From: Sphingomonadales bacterium UBA6157
GTDB lineage: Bacteria > Pseudomonadota > Alphaproteobacteria > Sphingomonadales > Sphingomonadaceae
NCBI GenBank assembly: GCA_002423025.1
Contig: DIUN01000016.1
Location: 1-22,183 of the forward strand
DNA length: 22,183 nucleotides
Direction of reading: 5' to 3'
Below are positions 1 through 7,138 of this stretch, piece after piece. The notes beneath the pieces are model-generated. The model was not told the DNA's origin. It did no database searches and saw nothing but the letters and a program-made list of their open reading frames with translations. Numbering within the stretch: position 1 is the first letter of the stretch; each line of letters starts with the position of its first letter. Position numbers and translations under genes: made by a program.

Positions 1-223
1 CCGGCGCAAAAGCCGCGCGGCGCGGCCACAAGCACAGCCAGATCAGGCCGGAGAGCCGAGGAAGGGGCGGGGGAAACAAGTGTCTCAGTCATGGCTAAAG
101 CTGATAAGCCAAGAGCGCGGCGGATGCCACAGTCTTGCAGCGCTCATCTTGCGGCAATCCACCGCCCTGCCTAAGGTGCGCATCGCGTCGCCCGGGCGGC
201 ACCAAGCAAGGTCATCCATCCCA

Positions 224-859
224 GTGTTCATCCGTAAGTCTCCGCTGCGCAGCCTCGCTCTTCTCGCGCTTGCCGCCACGGCGCTCGCCGGCTGCCAGCG
301 CAATCCGCTGGTCGTCACCCGCTCGCCATGCCCGGCTGTCGCGGTGCCCACCTACGCCGGAGACCTGACGGCCTTTGCCCCCGGCGCCAGCCCGGATGCC
401 GGCAACCTGGATTTCGTCGCCACCATCACCAACGTCCGCGCCACCTGCGCGGAAGGGGCTGACCAGCTGGTGAGCGACATCCGCTATGATATCGTTGCCC
501 GCCGCGAGTCCGCCGCCGGCGCCCGCAGCGTCAGCCTGCCAGTGTTCGCCAGCGTCGTGCAGGGCGGCAACCTTGTGGTCTCCAAGCAGGTCGGCAGCGT
601 CACCATCGCCTTTGCCGATGGCCAGCTGCGCAGCACCACCGGGGCCACCGCCCGCTCCACGGTCAGCCGCGCCGCTGCCTCGCTGCCCGCCGCCGTGCAG
701 GCCCGCATCACCCGCAAGCGCCGCGCCGGTGATCCCGATGCCGCTGTCGATCCGATGGCTGATCCCGAGGTGCGCGCCGCGCTGCGGGCTGCCAGCTTTG
801 AAGTGCTGGTCGGCTTCCAGCTCAGCGAAGCCCAGCTGGCCTATAACGTCACCAAATAA
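224..859 (+). CDS. Putative lipoprotein of unknown function
   Basis: I do not recognise a function. Read from the GTG at 224 the product has 211 residues and opens with a classical lipoprotein signal: FIRK charged head, hydrophobic stretch 8-21, and lipobox L-A-G-C with the acylated Cys at residue 24. Two further cysteines (36 and 75) could form a disulfide. The rest (about 40-210) is probably beta-rich, with alternating hydrophobic segments such as VGSVTIAFADGQ, and no catalytic motif is visible. The frame is open upstream to a GTG at 80, but that would bury the signal peptide behind about 48 unremarkable residues, so I prefer 224. No strong ribosome binding site precedes it (only AAGG at 207-210), so the start is uncertain. 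It sits just upstream of the glycine riboswitch on the same strand, probably as a separate unit. The cell location (inner leaflet of the outer membrane or periplasm) is inferred from the lipobox. Confidence 0.62.
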   Translation: MFIRKSPLRSLALLALAATALAGCQRNPLVVTRSPCPAVAVPTYAGDLTAFAPGASPDAGNLDFVATITNVRATCAEGADQLVSDIRYDIVARRESAAGARSVSLPVFASVVQGGNLVVSKQVGSVTIAFADGQLRSTTGATARSTVSRAAASLPAAVQARITRKRRAGDPDAAVDPMADPEVRAALRAASFEVLVGFQLSEAQLAYNVTK

Positions 860-970
860 GCGCTTTGCGCCGCAGCGCAGCAAAATCGCCGCACTCCCCG
901 GTCTTCGCCGTTGACTCCTCCCGGCGCATCCCGCACGAGGGGTGTGTCGTCAGGGGCAACCTTGGCGTCA

Positions 971-1217
971 GCGCGGGAGAGTGTGGGGGCAACCCCACCG
1001 CCGAAGGAGCAAGCCGTCCCCGGAATCTCTCAGGCAAAAGGACCGCGCTGGCGTATTCTGCGACATTCTGGAAAGTGAGCATGGCGCAAGCCTGGCTCCA
1101 CCGAAGGGGTAAGTGAGCCTGCACAGGGCGCACGAAAGCTCTCAGGTCCGGTGACAGACGGGGGCAGGTGCGGAGGCTAGCCCCTCCACGCCCAAATCTG
1201 TTGCCGGAGGCCCCATC
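971..1217 (+). promoter_or_regulatory. Tandem glycine riboswitch and its expression platform
   Basis: Two glycine aptamers lie in series ahead of gcvT. Aptamer 1 (971-1048) has closing stem GCGCGG/CCGCGC (971-976 with 1043-1048), GGGAGAG, CCGCCGAAGGAGCAA, and the signature CTCTCAGGCAAAAGGACC. Aptamer 2 (about 1067-1158) has TCTGGAAAG, CACCGAAGGGGTAA and CTCTCAGGTCCGGTGACAGA. The segment 1159-1217 is the expression platform. It has no oligo-U run, so control is more likely of translation than of termination. A stem of 1167-1176 with 1183-1192 competes with pairing of CCTCC (1183-1187) to the gcvT Shine-Dalgarno GGAGG (1206-1210). Glycine binding is expected to switch the operon on, as for known gcvT riboswitches. 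A TTGACT at 911-916 could be a -35 element, but I see no good -10. Confidence 0.93.
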
Positions 1218-2324
1218 ATGGCCGAAGTTTCCTCCACCGAACCGCTCGCCACACTGCCGCTCGATGCCCTGCATCGCCGCCTTGGCGCGCGCATGGTGCC
1301 CTTCGCCGGCTATGCCATGCCCATCCAGTTCGAGGGCATCATCGCCGAGCATCTCCACACCCGCAGCCATGCCGGGCTGTTCGATGTCAGCCACATGGGC
1401 CAGCTGCTGCTGCCGCTCACCTCCGCCGCGCTGCTCGAAACCCTCATCCCCGGTGATATTCTCGGCTTGGCTGAAAACGCCCTGCGCTATTCGCTGCTGC
1501 TCAACGCCGAGGGCGGCATCCTCGATGATCTCATGGTCACCCGCCGCGCCGATGATCTCTACCTGGTTGTCAACGGTGCCGTAAAAGCCGCTGATATCGC
1601 TCATCTTCGTGCCGCCGGTCTGCCGGTGGAATATCGGGAGGACTGGGCGCTGCTCGCCCTGCAGGGCCCGCAGGCTGTCGAGGCGCTTGCCCGCCTCGTC
1701 CCCGGTGTCGAGGCGCTGCGCTTCATGCGCGCAGGTGCCTTCAGCTGGAACGGCGTGGCACTGTGGGTCAGCCGCTCGGGCTATACCGGGGAGGACGGTT
1801 ATGAAATCTCCGTCCCCGCCGCCAATGTCGAGGCACTGGCCGAAGCGCTGCTCGCCCAGCCTGAAGTCAAGCCGATCGGCCTTGGCGCGCGTGATTCGCT
1901 GCGCCTTGAAGCCGGCCTGCCGCTCTACGGCCATGATCTGGATGAGACGACCAGCCCGATCGAGGCCGGCCTGGCCTTCGCCATTTCCAAGCGCCGCAAG
2001 CTGGAAGGCGGCTTTCCGGCGGCCGAAAAGCTGCTTGCCGAACTGCATGATGGCCCGGCCCGCCGCCGCATCGGCCTCGCTGTCGAGGGCAAGCTGCCGG
2101 CCCGCGAGGGTGCGGAAGTGTTTGCCGGCGCCGAGCGCGTCGGCATCGTCACCTCGGGCGGCTTTTCGCCCAGCCTCGGCCAGCCGATCGCCATGGCCTA
2201 TGTGGCGGCCGCATACGCTGCCGATGGCGCCGCGCTGGAGATCGAGGTGCGCGGCAAGCGCCTTGCCGCCAGCGTCGTGCCGATGCCGTTCAAGGCCAAG
2301 AATTACGTCCGCGCTGCAAACTGA
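1218..2324 (+). CDS. gcvT: Aminomethyltransferase (glycine cleavage system T protein)
   Basis: The T protein takes the aminomethyl group from the lipoyl arm of GcvH and transfers its methylene to tetrahydrofolate, releasing ammonia. The product has 368 residues, normal for the family. N-terminal family features are visible: L-x-A-R-M-V-P-F-A-G-Y-x-M-P (about 22-35), F-D-V-S-H-M-G-Q (55-62) and G-G-I-L-D-D-L-M-V (99-107), which carries the catalytic aspartate (probably D103). Further on are the folate-pocket segment with SGYTGEDGYEI and the G-L-G-A-R-D-S-L-R-L-E-A-G motif, then the C-terminal beta-barrel with SGGFSPSLGQPIAMAYV. The ATG at 1218 follows GGAGG (1206-1210). It is the first gene of the riboswitch-controlled operon, and gcvH starts 24 bp after its stop. 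Confidence 0.97.
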   Translation: MAEVSSTEPLATLPLDALHRRLGARMVPFAGYAMPIQFEGIIAEHLHTRSHAGLFDVSHMGQLLLPLTSAALLETLIPGDILGLAENALRYSLLLNAEGGILDDLMVTRRADDLYLVVNGAVKAADIAHLRAAGLPVEYREDWALLALQGPQAVEALARLVPGVEALRFMRAGAFSWNGVALWVSRSGYTGEDGYEISVPAANVEALAEALLAQPEVKPIGLGARDSLRLEAGLPLYGHDLDETTSPIEAGLAFAISKRRKLEGGFPAAEKLLAELHDGPARRRIGLAVEGKLPAREGAEVFAGAERVGIVTSGGFSPSLGQPIAMAYVAAAYAADGAALEIEVRGKRLAASVVPMPFKAKNYVRAAN

Positions 2325-2348
2325 GCTTTGCCAAAAGGGAGCACGAGC

Positions 2349-2720
2349 ATGAGCCTGTATTTCACCAAAGAGCATGAGTGGCTTCGCGTTGAGGGCGGCG
2401 TCGCCACCGTCGGTATCACCGATTATGCCCAGGCCCAGCTGGGCGATGTGGTGTTTGCGGAAGTCCCCGCCGCCGGCACCGTGCTGGCCAAGGGCAAGGA
2501 AGCCGCCGTCGTCGAATCGGTCAAGGCCGCATCGGACGTCTATTCCCCGGTCTCCGGCACCGTCACCGAGGCCAATGCCGCGCTCGAGGGCGATCCGGCG
2601 CTGGTCAACACCGCACCGGAAACCGAAGGCTGGTTCTTCAAGCTCACCTTGTCCGATCCGTCCGAGCTGGATGGCCTGATGGACGAGGCCGGCTACAAGT
2701 CGTTCGTCGCCACGCTCTGA
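2349..2720 (+). CDS. gcvH: Glycine cleavage system H protein
   Basis: The H protein is the lipoylated shuttle that carries the aminomethyl intermediate between the P, T and L proteins. The product has 123 residues, typical for the family. It begins with the family's Y-F-T-K-E-H-E-W-L (4-12), continues with V-G-I-T-D-Y-A-Q-x-x-L-G-D-V (21-34) and carries the lipoylation motif V-E-S-V-K-A-A-S-D-V-Y-S-P-V-S-G, with the modified lysine at K59. I chose the ATG at 2349, preceded by AAAGGGA, because it gives the canonical N-terminus; an in-frame TTG at 2328 would add seven unneeded residues. The gene lies between gcvT and the methyltransferase gene and should share the riboswitch-controlled transcript. 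Confidence 0.97.
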   Translation: MSLYFTKEHEWLRVEGGVATVGITDYAQAQLGDVVFAEVPAAGTVLAKGKEAAVVESVKAASDVYSPVSGTVTEANAALEGDPALVNTAPETEGWFFKLTLSDPSELDGLMDEAGYKSFVATL

Positions 2721-2760
2721 TGCGGCCCGGCGCGCGCCATTGCAGTTCCGGCATCCCGGC

Positions 2761-3525
2761 GTGACGACTCCGCACGCCTGGGACCCGGCGCTCTACGCCA
2801 CCCACGCCGCATTCGTGCCGGCGCTGGGTGCGCCCGTGCTGGCGCTGCTGGCGCCGCAGCCCGGTGAGCATATCCTCGATATCGGCTGCGGGGATGGTGT
2901 GCTCACCGCGCAGATCGCCGCCACCGGTGCCATCGTCACCGGCATCGATGCCGATCCGGCGATGGTCGCGGCGGCGCGGGAGAAGGGCCTTGAGGCCCGG
3001 CTGCTCGATGCCCGCCAGCTTGCCGATGTCGCGGCCTATGATGCCGCCTTCAGCAATGCCGCGCTGCACTGGATCGGCATGCCCGATCTGGTCTCGGCCA
3101 ATGTGTTCCGCGCCCTCAAGCCCGGCGGGCGCTATGTCGGCGAGTTTGGCGGCCATGCCAATATCGCCGCCATTCGCACGGCGCTGCGGGCGGTGCTGCG
3201 GGCGCATGGCTATCGCGTCGAGAGCACCGAAACCAGTTACTACCCGACGGCAGAAAACTTTTCCAATGCGCTGGAAAAGGCTGGCTTCATTGTGGATGCC
3301 TGCGCCATCATCCCGCGCCCCACGCCATTGCCCACCGGCATGCGCGGCTGGCTCAACACCTTCCGCGGCGGCTTCATCGACAGCGCTGGGGTGCCGCCGG
3401 AAAAGCGCGCCCAGGTCATCGAGGATGTCTGCGCGCTGCTCCGCCCGATCCTGGCCGATGAAGCCGGGAACTGGATTGCCGATTACGTCCGCATCCGCTT
3501 TGCCGCCCGCAAGCCCGACGCCTGA
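2761..3525 (+). CDS. Class I SAM-dependent methyltransferase in the gcv operon
   Basis: This is a 254-residue Rossmann-fold methyltransferase with no assigned substrate. Motif I is I-L-D-I-G-C-G-D-G (about 38-46), followed by the acidic strand-2 end G-I-D-A-D-P (about 61-66), a D-A-R-Q-L motif, F-S-N-A-A-L-H-W-I (motif IV region, about 97-105) and L-K-P-G-G-R-Y (post-motif V). This layout resembles the trans-aconitate methyltransferase/BioC-like group. No membrane segment or signal peptide is seen, so it is cytoplasmic. It lies between gcvH (40-bp gap) and gcvPA (47-bp gap) on the same strand, so it is probably under the same glycine riboswitch. The start is not certain: GTG 2761 is used here and TTG 2740 is an in-frame alternative, and neither has a strong ribosome binding site. 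A link to one-carbon or glycine metabolism is inferred from position only. Confidence 0.88.
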   Translation: MTTPHAWDPALYATHAAFVPALGAPVLALLAPQPGEHILDIGCGDGVLTAQIAATGAIVTGIDADPAMVAAAREKGLEARLLDARQLADVAAYDAAFSNAALHWIGMPDLVSANVFRALKPGGRYVGEFGGHANIAAIRTALRAVLRAHGYRVESTETSYYPTAENFSNALEKAGFIVDACAIIPRPTPLPTGMRGWLNTFRGGFIDSAGVPPEKRAQVIEDVCALLRPILADEAGNWIADYVRIRFAARKPDA

Positions 3526-3572
3526 ACCCACCCGAACAACCGCCACTCCCCGCCAGCCGAACGGAGCCCCTG

Positions 3573-4940
3573 ATGCGTTACCTTCCCCTTACCCAGCCAG
3601 ACCGCGAGGCCATGCTCGCTGTCATCGGCGCGCCTGATATCGATGCGCTGTTTGCCGATGTGCCGGCCTCGGCGCGGCTCGATGGCCCCATCGCCGGGCT
3701 GCCGATGCACGCCTCCGAGATGCTGGTGGAGCGCGATCTCTCCGCCATGGCCAACCGCAACCTGACAGCGGGGGCCGTGCCGTTCTTCGTGGGCTGCGGG
3801 GCCTACAAGCATCATGTGCCGGCCACGGTCGATCACATCATCCAGCGCGGCGAGTTCCTCACCGCCTACACGCCCTATCAGCCGGAAATCGCGCAGGGCA
3901 CCCTGCAGGTGCTGTTCGAGTTCCAGACGCAGGTGGCCCGGCTGCTCGGCATGGATGTCGCCAATGCCTCGATGTACGATGGCTCGACGGCGATGACCGA
4001 GGCGGTGTTCATGGCCCGCCGCGTTACCCGCCGCAGCAAGGCGATCGTCTCGGGCGGCGTGCACCCGCACTATGTCGCGGTGCTCAACACGCTCACCCGC
4101 TTCACCGATGACGAGATCATCACCGCCACTCCCGAGCTCACCCCCGGCAAGCCGGGTGACGATCTCGACCAGCTGATCGCCGGCATCGATGCCACAACCT
4201 CCTGCGTGGTGGTGCAGAACCCCAACATCTTCGGCCATGTCGCGGACCTGACGCCGCTGGCGGATGCCTGCCATGCCGCCGGCGCGCTGCTGATTGTCGT
4301 CATCACCGAAGTCGTGGCGCTGGGCGCCATCAAGTCCCCCGGCGAGATGGGCGCGGACATCGTGGTGGGCGAGGGCCAGTCGATCGGCAATGGCCTCAAC
4401 TTCGGCGGCCCCTACCTTGGCCTGTTCGCGACGCGGGACAAGCTGGTGCGCCAGATGCCGGGCCGCCTGTGCGGCGAGACGGTGGATGCCGATGGCAAGC
4501 GCGGCTTCGTGCTCACCCTCTCCACCCGCGAGCAACATATCCGCCGCGAGAAGGCCACCAGCAATATCTGCACCAATTCAGGGCTTTGTGCGCTGGCCTT
4601 CAGTGTTCACATGACCTTGCTGGGTGAGAAGGGCCTGCGCCACCTGGCCGCGCTCAACCATGCCCGCGCCGTGCAGCTGGCCGAGCGGCTGGCGCTGATC
4701 CCCGGTGTCGAGCTGGTCACCACCAGCTTCTTCAACGAGTTCACCCTCAAGCTGCCGGTGGAGGCCCGCCCGGTCATCCGCAAGCTGGCCGAGCGCCAGG
4801 TGCTTGGCGGCGTCTCGCTGGGCCGGATCTTCCCCGGCGTCGCGGCGCTGGAGAACGGCCTTGTGGTGGCCGTGACGGAAACCGCCACCGACGCAGATTT
4901 TGACGCATTCGAAGACGCTCTCGACGAGGTGCTGGCATGA
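3573..4940 (+). CDS. gcvPA: Glycine dehydrogenase (decarboxylating) subunit 1
   Basis: This is the N-terminal half of the two-subunit P protein, which decarboxylates glycine and passes the aminomethyl group to lipoyl-GcvH. The product has 455 residues. Family features include M-R-Y-L-P-L at the start, F-F-V-G-C-G-A-Y-K-H-H-V-P (71-83), F-L-T-A-Y-T-P-Y-Q-P-E-I-A-Q-G (95-109), N-A-S-M-Y-D-G-S-T-A (131-140) and a late T-S-N-I-C-T-N-S-G-L. It has the aminotransferase-like fold but, as expected for this subunit, no PLP-binding lysine motif; that lies in GcvPB. The ATG at 3573 follows CGGAG (3560-3564). Its TGA overlaps the ATG of gcvPB in an ATGA, implying coupled translation and matched subunit amounts. 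Confidence 0.97.
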   Translation: MRYLPLTQPDREAMLAVIGAPDIDALFADVPASARLDGPIAGLPMHASEMLVERDLSAMANRNLTAGAVPFFVGCGAYKHHVPATVDHIIQRGEFLTAYTPYQPEIAQGTLQVLFEFQTQVARLLGMDVANASMYDGSTAMTEAVFMARRVTRRSKAIVSGGVHPHYVAVLNTLTRFTDDEIITATPELTPGKPGDDLDQLIAGIDATTSCVVVQNPNIFGHVADLTPLADACHAAGALLIVVITEVVALGAIKSPGEMGADIVVGEGQSIGNGLNFGGPYLGLFATRDKLVRQMPGRLCGETVDADGKRGFVLTLSTREQHIRREKATSNICTNSGLCALAFSVHMTLLGEKGLRHLAALNHARAVQLAERLALIPGVELVTTSFFNEFTLKLPVEARPVIRKLAERQVLGGVSLGRIFPGVAALENGLVVAVTETATDADFDAFEDALDEVLA

Positions 4941-6505
4941 GCATGAACACTGTTGGACGCGTGACCCGGCTTTCGGGCGCCCCCGCCACCGAGCTGCCCG
5001 GCGGCATCACCTTCACCGGCAACCGGGCGCTGATGCTCGAAGAGCCGCTGATCTTCGAGCGCGGCGCGGTGGACCGCTGCGGTGTTGACCTGCCCGAGGT
5101 GCCGGCCGTCGCCAGCCGCCTCGGCACGCTCGGCCGCACTGCGCCGATCGACCTGCCCGGCCTCTCCGAGCCGGAGGCGGTGCGCCACTACACCCGCCTC
5201 AGCCGGCAGAATTACGCCATCGATCTCGGCATCTTCCCGCTCGGCTCGTGCACCATGAAGCACAACCCGCGCCTCAACGAGAAGATGGCGCGGCTGCCCG
5301 GCTTTGCAGACATTCACCCGCTGCAGCCGCAGTCCAGCGTGCAGGGCGCGCTGCAGCTCATCGATGTGCTGGCCACCTGGTTGATGCGCCTCACCGGCAT
5401 GCCCGCCGTGGCCATGAGCCCCAAGGCCGGCGCCCATGGCGAGCTGTGCGGCATGCTCGCCATCCGCGCCGCGCTGGAAGCCCGGGGCGATGCCCGCAAG
5501 GTGGTGCTGGTGCCGGAATCGGCGCATGGTACCAACCCGGCCACGGCGGCCTTCTGCGGCTATGCGGTGGAGAACATCCCCGCCAACGCCCGCGGCCGGG
5601 TGGATGTGGATGCGCTCAAGGCCCGGCTCGGGCCGGACGTTGCGGCGGTGATGATCACCAACCCCAACACCTGCGGCCTGTTCGAGCCTGACATGGTGGA
5701 GATCTGCGCTGCGGTGCACGCCGCCGGCGGCTTCGTCTATTGCGACGGTGCCAACTTCAACGCCATCGTCGGCCGCGTCCGCCCCGGCGATCTCGGCATC
5801 GATGCCATGCACATCAACCTGCACAAGACCTTCTCCACCCCGCATGGCGGCGGTGGCCCCGGCTCCGGCCCGGTGGTGCTCTCGGAGGCGCTGGCGCCGT
5901 TCGCGCCGCTGCCGTTCGTTCGCAAGAGCAAGGATGGCTTCGAGCTGGTGGAGGAGGAACTCGCCGGCCCGAACTCGCAGAGCTTCGGCCGCATGGTCGC
6001 CTTCCACGGCCAGATGGGCATGTTCACCCGCGCGCTGGCCTATATGATGAGCCATGGCGCCGATGGCCTGCGGCAGGTCGCCGAGGATGCCGTGCTCAAT
6101 GCCAACTACATCCTGGCGAGCCTGAAGGACATCTACACCGCGCCGTTCGCGGCCAGCGGCCCGTGCATGCACGAGGCGCTGTTCTCGGATGATTTCCTCC
6201 ACGATACCGGCCTCACCACGCTCGATCTCGCCAAGGCGATGATCGACGAGGGCTTCCATCCGATGACGATGTACTTCCCGCTGGTGGTGCACGGCGCGAT
6301 GCTGGTGGAGCCGACGGAAACCGAGAGCAAGGCCAGCCTCGATCAGCTCATCGGCGCCATGCGCTCGGTGGCCGAGCGGATGCTGGAGAGCCCGGATGAT
6401 TTCCGCACCTCGCCGCACCTGGCGCCGCGCCGCCGGCTGGATGAAACCGCCGCCGCGCGCAAGCCGGTGCTCGGTTACAAGCCGCCGCTGAGCGACGCCG
6501 CCTGA
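4937..6505 (+). CDS. gcvPB: Glycine dehydrogenase (decarboxylating) subunit 2
   Basis: This is the C-terminal, PLP-bearing half of the split P protein. The product has 522 residues. The PLP lysine is K297 in I-N-L-H-K-T-F-S-T-P-H-G-G-G-G-P-G. Other family landmarks are L-G-S-C-T-M-K-H-N-P-R-L-N-E-K (the substrate and PLP loop) and E-S-A-H-G-T-N-P-A-T. With GcvPA the total (977 residues) matches a single-chain GcvP of about 950-980. It starts inside the gcvPA stop (ATGA at 4937-4940). It is the last gene of the operon and ends 8 bp before a long hairpin. The L protein (dihydrolipoyl dehydrogenase) is not in the window and is usually shared with other complexes. Confidence 0.97.
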   Translation: MSMNTVGRVTRLSGAPATELPGGITFTGNRALMLEEPLIFERGAVDRCGVDLPEVPAVASRLGTLGRTAPIDLPGLSEPEAVRHYTRLSRQNYAIDLGIFPLGSCTMKHNPRLNEKMARLPGFADIHPLQPQSSVQGALQLIDVLATWLMRLTGMPAVAMSPKAGAHGELCGMLAIRAALEARGDARKVVLVPESAHGTNPATAAFCGYAVENIPANARGRVDVDALKARLGPDVAAVMITNPNTCGLFEPDMVEICAAVHAAGGFVYCDGANFNAIVGRVRPGDLGIDAMHINLHKTFSTPHGGGGPGSGPVVLSEALAPFAPLPFVRKSKDGFELVEEELAGPNSQSFGRMVAFHGQMGMFTRALAYMMSHGADGLRQVAEDAVLNANYILASLKDIYTAPFAASGPCMHEALFSDDFLHDTGLTTLDLAKAMIDEGFHPMTMYFPLVVHGAMLVEPTETESKASLDQLIGAMRSVAERMLESPDDFRTSPHLAPRRRLDETAAARKPVLGYKPPLSDAA

Positions 6506-6510
6506 AACCG

Positions 6511-6569
6511 CCGGGCGTTCGCCGGGCTGTCTCCCATGGCAGCCCGGCGAACGCCTGTGCAGCACAGGC
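6511..6569. terminator. Bidirectional hairpin between gcvPB and thpR
   Basis: GGCGTTCGCCGGGCTG (6514-6529) is a perfect 16-bp inverted complement of 6540-6555, with a 10-nt loop; a G-T and a C-G pair extend it to 18 bp. A second perfect hairpin, GCCTGTG-CAG-CACAGGC (6553-6569), shares its left arm with the base of the first, so the two cannot both form completely. They lie between convergent genes, 8 bp after the gcvPB stop and just before the thpR stop. There is no clear U run on either strand, so the call as terminator rests on position and stem strength. Confidence 0.75.
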
Positions 6570-6570
6570 C

Positions 6571-7107
6571 TTAGCCTGAAAAACTCCCCGCCAGCGGGTA
6601 TCGCTCGATCACGTCATAATGCGCGCCGTCATGGCTCAGCCGGCTCTCCCACAGGGCAAAGCCGCGCACTGTGAAGGGCAGGGGCGGCACACCGCCAAAG
6701 CCGCCCAGCTGCCCCATTTCCCGGCCAAAGCGCGCCAGCGTGATATGCGGCAGAAAAGCCCGATTTTCCGCCGGCAATCCTATGCGAACCAGCGCCTGGT
6801 CGATGCGCTTGGCCAGCGCCGCCACCTCGTCATGCGGCCGCACGCCCACCCAGAGCGTATCCACCCGCCCGCGCCGGTCAAAGGTTCCGGTTTCAGCCAG
6901 AACCAACTGAAAAGGCTGGAAATTCACAGCGCCTAGCGCCGCTGCAATGTCTGCCGCCCGGTGCCGGTCCACCTCGCCGATGAAGCGCAGGGTGAGGTGC
7001 AGCTGCTCATCGCTCTGCCAGCGCGCCCCGGCCACGCCGCCCATTGCCGCCAGCAGCGCATCCCGCACCGCCAGCGGCAACTCGATGGCAACAAAAAGCC
7101 TCAGCAT
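6571..7107 (-). CDS. thpR: RNA 2',3'-cyclic phosphodiesterase (2H family)
   Basis: The product has 178 residues, the usual length for ThpR/LigT-type 2H phosphoesterases, which open 2',3'-cyclic phosphates and were first named for 2'-5' RNA ligase activity. Both catalytic H-x-T-x motifs are present: H-L-T-L at 36-39, followed by R-F-I-G-E, and H-I-T-L at 120-123, followed by A-R-F-G. The N-terminus M-L-R-L-F-V-A-I-E-L-P is characteristic. It is cytoplasmic, with no signal peptide. The ATG at 7107 is preceded on its strand by AAGAGGCGGAA. It lies 25 bp downstream of the tesA-like gene on the same strand and is probably co-transcribed; the gap contains a 16-bp tandem duplication that supplies this ribosome binding site. 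Confidence 0.95.
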   Translation of the reverse strand: MLRLFVAIELPLAVRDALLAAMGGVAGARWQSDEQLHLTLRFIGEVDRHRAADIAAALGAVNFQPFQLVLAETGTFDRRGRVDTLWVGVRPHDEVAALAKRIDQALVRIGLPAENRAFLPHITLARFGREMGQLGGFGGVPPLPFTVRGFALWESRLSHDGAHYDVIERYPLAGSFSG

Positions 7108-7111
7108 TTCC

Positions 7112-7138
7112 GCCTCTTATTTGGCCAGCCTCTTATTT
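7112..7138. repeat. 16-bp tandem duplication at the tesA/thpR junction
   Basis: GCCTCTTATTT occurs at 7112-7122 and again at 7128-7138, a 16-bp period. On the minus strand each copy reads AAATAAGAGGC. The upstream copy holds the tesA stop codon TAA, and the downstream copy holds the AAGAGGC used as ribosome binding site for thpR. This looks like a small slippage duplication that added spacing between the two genes. Confidence 0.7.

Noticed and set aside
80..223. In-frame upstream extension of the first lipoprotein gene to a GTG at 80
   Set aside because: It would place a lipoprotein signal peptide about 48 residues inside the protein; the added residues have no family character.
849..2375. 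Long minus-strand open frame opposite gcvT
   Set aside because: It is antisense to a certain gene and runs through the riboswitch; long spurious frames are usual in sequence this rich in G and C. Its translation has no recognisable domain.
4607..6565. Very long minus-strand open frame opposite gcvPA/gcvPB
   Set aside because: The composition (His, Arg, Ala, Gly rich) is that of a shadow of high-GC coding sequence, while the plus strand encodes unmistakable GcvPA/GcvPB.
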